This document shows positions 62,783-64,000 of a DNA stretch of 64,000 nt, piece by piece (the stretch's first letter is position 1; the number at the start of each line of letters is the position of its first letter). Under the pieces are notes generated by a model. That model saw nothing but the letters and a program-made list of their open reading frames with translations. It made no database searches and was not told the DNA's origin. The translations under genes were made by a program, and so were the position numbers. Source of the DNA: Nannocystis punicea. Lineage in GTDB: Bacteria > Myxococcota_A > Polyangia > Nannocystales > Nannocystaceae. Location: assembly GCF_026965555.1 (NCBI RefSeq), contig NZ_CP114040.1, positions 8,716,001-8,780,000 on the forward strand, written 5' to 3'.

Positions 62783-64000
62783 TCACACTTCGGGGACCAC
62801 GCCGTCCTCGAAGGGCTCCTCCGTGCCGCTCTCGGCGTCGTCGGCGTTGTCGCTGCTCTCGTCCGCGACCTCCGAGGCCTCTTCCTGCACCTCGACCGCG
62901 TCCGCGATCTCTGCCTTGGTCTCGGCGGAGACCGCGTCGCCCATGTTTTCGGTGATGTCGGGGATTTGTTTGTTGACGCTGTCGAGGCCCTGGTTGGCGC
63001 CATCGAGATCGCCCGCGTTGAGTTTCTGCTTCGCGTCCACCAGATCGCCCATGGCGCTCTCGATCTCCGGAGTGTTTTCGATCTCGGCGAGCGTGTCGAG
63101 CTGCGCCTTGGCGCTGTCGAGGCCGCCGTCGATGTTGTCTCCCGCAACCCCGTTGAGGGCGTCGCTGCTCACCACTCGGGCGTCACTCACCGACTGGCTG
63201 AACTCGGCGTCGCTCTCCGGCATCTTGACCTCGCCGCTGAGGTCGACCGAGTCGATGCGCGCCTGATTCTCGGAGGCGACGGAGTCGCCGACCTCGCTGC
63301 TCGCCTCGTCCGCGTCGTTCTCCTGCTGCGCGTCGGGCTCCTTCCCGTCGTTCTCGTTGGCCTGGTCGTCATTGAGCTTCTTCGTCTTGCCCACCAGCTT
63401 CTGCTTCAGGAAGTCGAGCGCCATCCACACGCCCATCGCCTCCAGGAAGTAGGTCAGGACCTTCTGGAACGTGAGGCCCGACCAGAACTTCGACCAACCC
63501 GACTCGTTGTCCGAGTCCGGGGCCAGCGGGATCGCAATCACCGACTTGTTGAGGATCTTGCCGGTCAGGACCACCCACGCAGTGGTCTCCGTCTGCTTCC
63601 CGGTGAAGGTCCCCTTGAAGCCGTACGAACAATTGAGCGCGACGGCCCCGCCTTCGCTGTCGATGACCTGCCCGTCCACGAAGGTCAGCGTGCTGGCGCT
63701 GCCGTCCGACGGGTTGAGGGTGATCGTCATCCCGCTCTGACGGTCGGTCGGATCGGCGGGCGACGGCGGATTGGCCTTCTGCGCGAAGACGATCGTGCCT
63801 TCCGACGTGGCGCCCTTCTTGCCCGCCTCCGGCGCGGAGTACACGTAGTAGGTCTGTCCGAGCTTGGCGCTGTCGGCCATGCCCCAGATGTAGGCGAACC
63901 CGCGCAGCCAGGTGCTCACCGCCACGTAGCTGGGGAAATCGAGCCCCTTGAAGGTGTCGTACTGGTTGAAGAAATCGGCGATGGCCTTGTCGATGTCCGC
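62783..64000 (-). CDS. large acidic-tail protein of the borosin-type operon (cut by window end)
   Basis: The frame is open at the right edge, so only the C-terminal about 405 residues are visible. The visible start, DKAIADFFNQYDTFKGLDFP and VAVSTWLRGFAYIWGMADSA, leads into a beta-rich part (GTIVFAQKANPPSPADPTDR, LTFVDGQVIDSEGGAVALNC, TTAWVVLTGKILNKSVIAIP), a hydrophobic segment (VLTYFLEAMGVWMALDFL) and a long Asp/Glu/Ser/Asn-rich coiled tail ending in EEPFEDGVVPEV. The plan and the LTF.DG.V block resemble the neighbouring gene, so the two are distant homologues. No known family. Confidence 0.65.
   Translation of the reverse strand, partial: ADIDKAIADFFNQYDTFKGLDFPSYVAVSTWLRGFAYIWGMADSAKLGQTYYVYSAPEAGKKGATSEGTIVFAQKANPPSPADPTDRQSGMTITLNPSDGSASTLTFVDGQVIDSEGGAVALNCSYGFKGTFTGKQTETTAWVVLTGKILNKSVIAIPLAPDSDNESGWSKFWSGLTFQKVLTYFLEAMGVWMALDFLKQKLVGKTKKLNDDQANENDGKEPDAQQENDADEASSEVGDSVASENQARIDSVDLSGEVKMPESDAEFSQSVSDARVVSSDALNGVAGDNIDGGLDSAKAQLDTLAEIENTPEIESAMGDLVDAKQKLNAGDLDGANQGLDSVNKQIPDITENMGDAVSAETKAEIADAVEVQEEASEVADESSDNADDAESGTEEPFEDGVVPEV

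Overview
The window looks like a chromosome segment of a high-GC delta-proteobacterium of the Myxococcota, most likely the Nannocystis/Plesiocystis group. This rests on very high GC with strong G/C third positions, many lipoproteins whose signal peptide is followed by T/S/D/G/P-rich linkers and cysteine-rich or beta-propeller domains, a MYXO-CTERM-like tail, PAS/STAS and hybrid-kinase signalling genes, and type VI secretion (T6SS) effector modules. No rRNA, tRNA or CRISPR array was seen. The genus is inference.

Layout. 0-4.3 kb: end of a MAPEG-type membrane protein, then a T6SS effector-delivery pair (DUF2169 plus a ketosynthase-like protein) facing a PAAR-like (DUF4150) toxin with a SUKH immunity gene. 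4.7-9.5 kb: a PAS-STAS regulator and three secreted lipoproteins. 9.8-14.1 kb: a remnant of the STAS gene, a LysR regulator with a divergent lipoprotein, a Na/Pi-type transporter and a LanC-like protein. 14.2-17.5 kb: a Ycf48-like propeller and a second PAAR-like toxin/SUKH pair. 17.6-22.4 kb: DNA repair and stress genes (UdgX-like uracil-DNA glycosylase, DUF2243 protein, DnaE-type error-prone polymerase, small basic protein). 22.5-26 kb: lipoproteins. 26.4-30.3 kb: a three-gene phosphorelay operon. 30.4-31.5 kb: an alpha/beta-hydrolase lipoprotein.

32.2-36.1 kb is a compact terpenoid-type cluster: cytochrome P450, HAD phosphatase, and a class II (DxDD) terpene cyclase-like gene that carries a frameshift. 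36.2-40.6 kb has an orphan efflux adaptor, a DUF899 gene with a small membrane partner, a TPR/HTH regulator and a small propeller, with notable hairpins between convergent genes. 40.8-54.8 kb is a lipoprotein-rich region containing an internally inverted IS630 transposase remnant and a gene fragment.

56.4 kb to the end (continuing past the window) is the most interesting part. A minus-strand operon encodes a SAM-dependent alpha-N-methyltransferase of the borosin RiPP family (OphMA/SonM-like) with a long C-terminal extension, a 2OG-Fe(II) oxygenase, a beta-rich repeat protein, and two distantly related proteins. One of these carries a 75-residue tract that is almost purely alternating Asp and Val/Ile. 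I propose this is an undescribed borosin-type system in which the large repeat proteins are substrates or partners of the methyltransferase.
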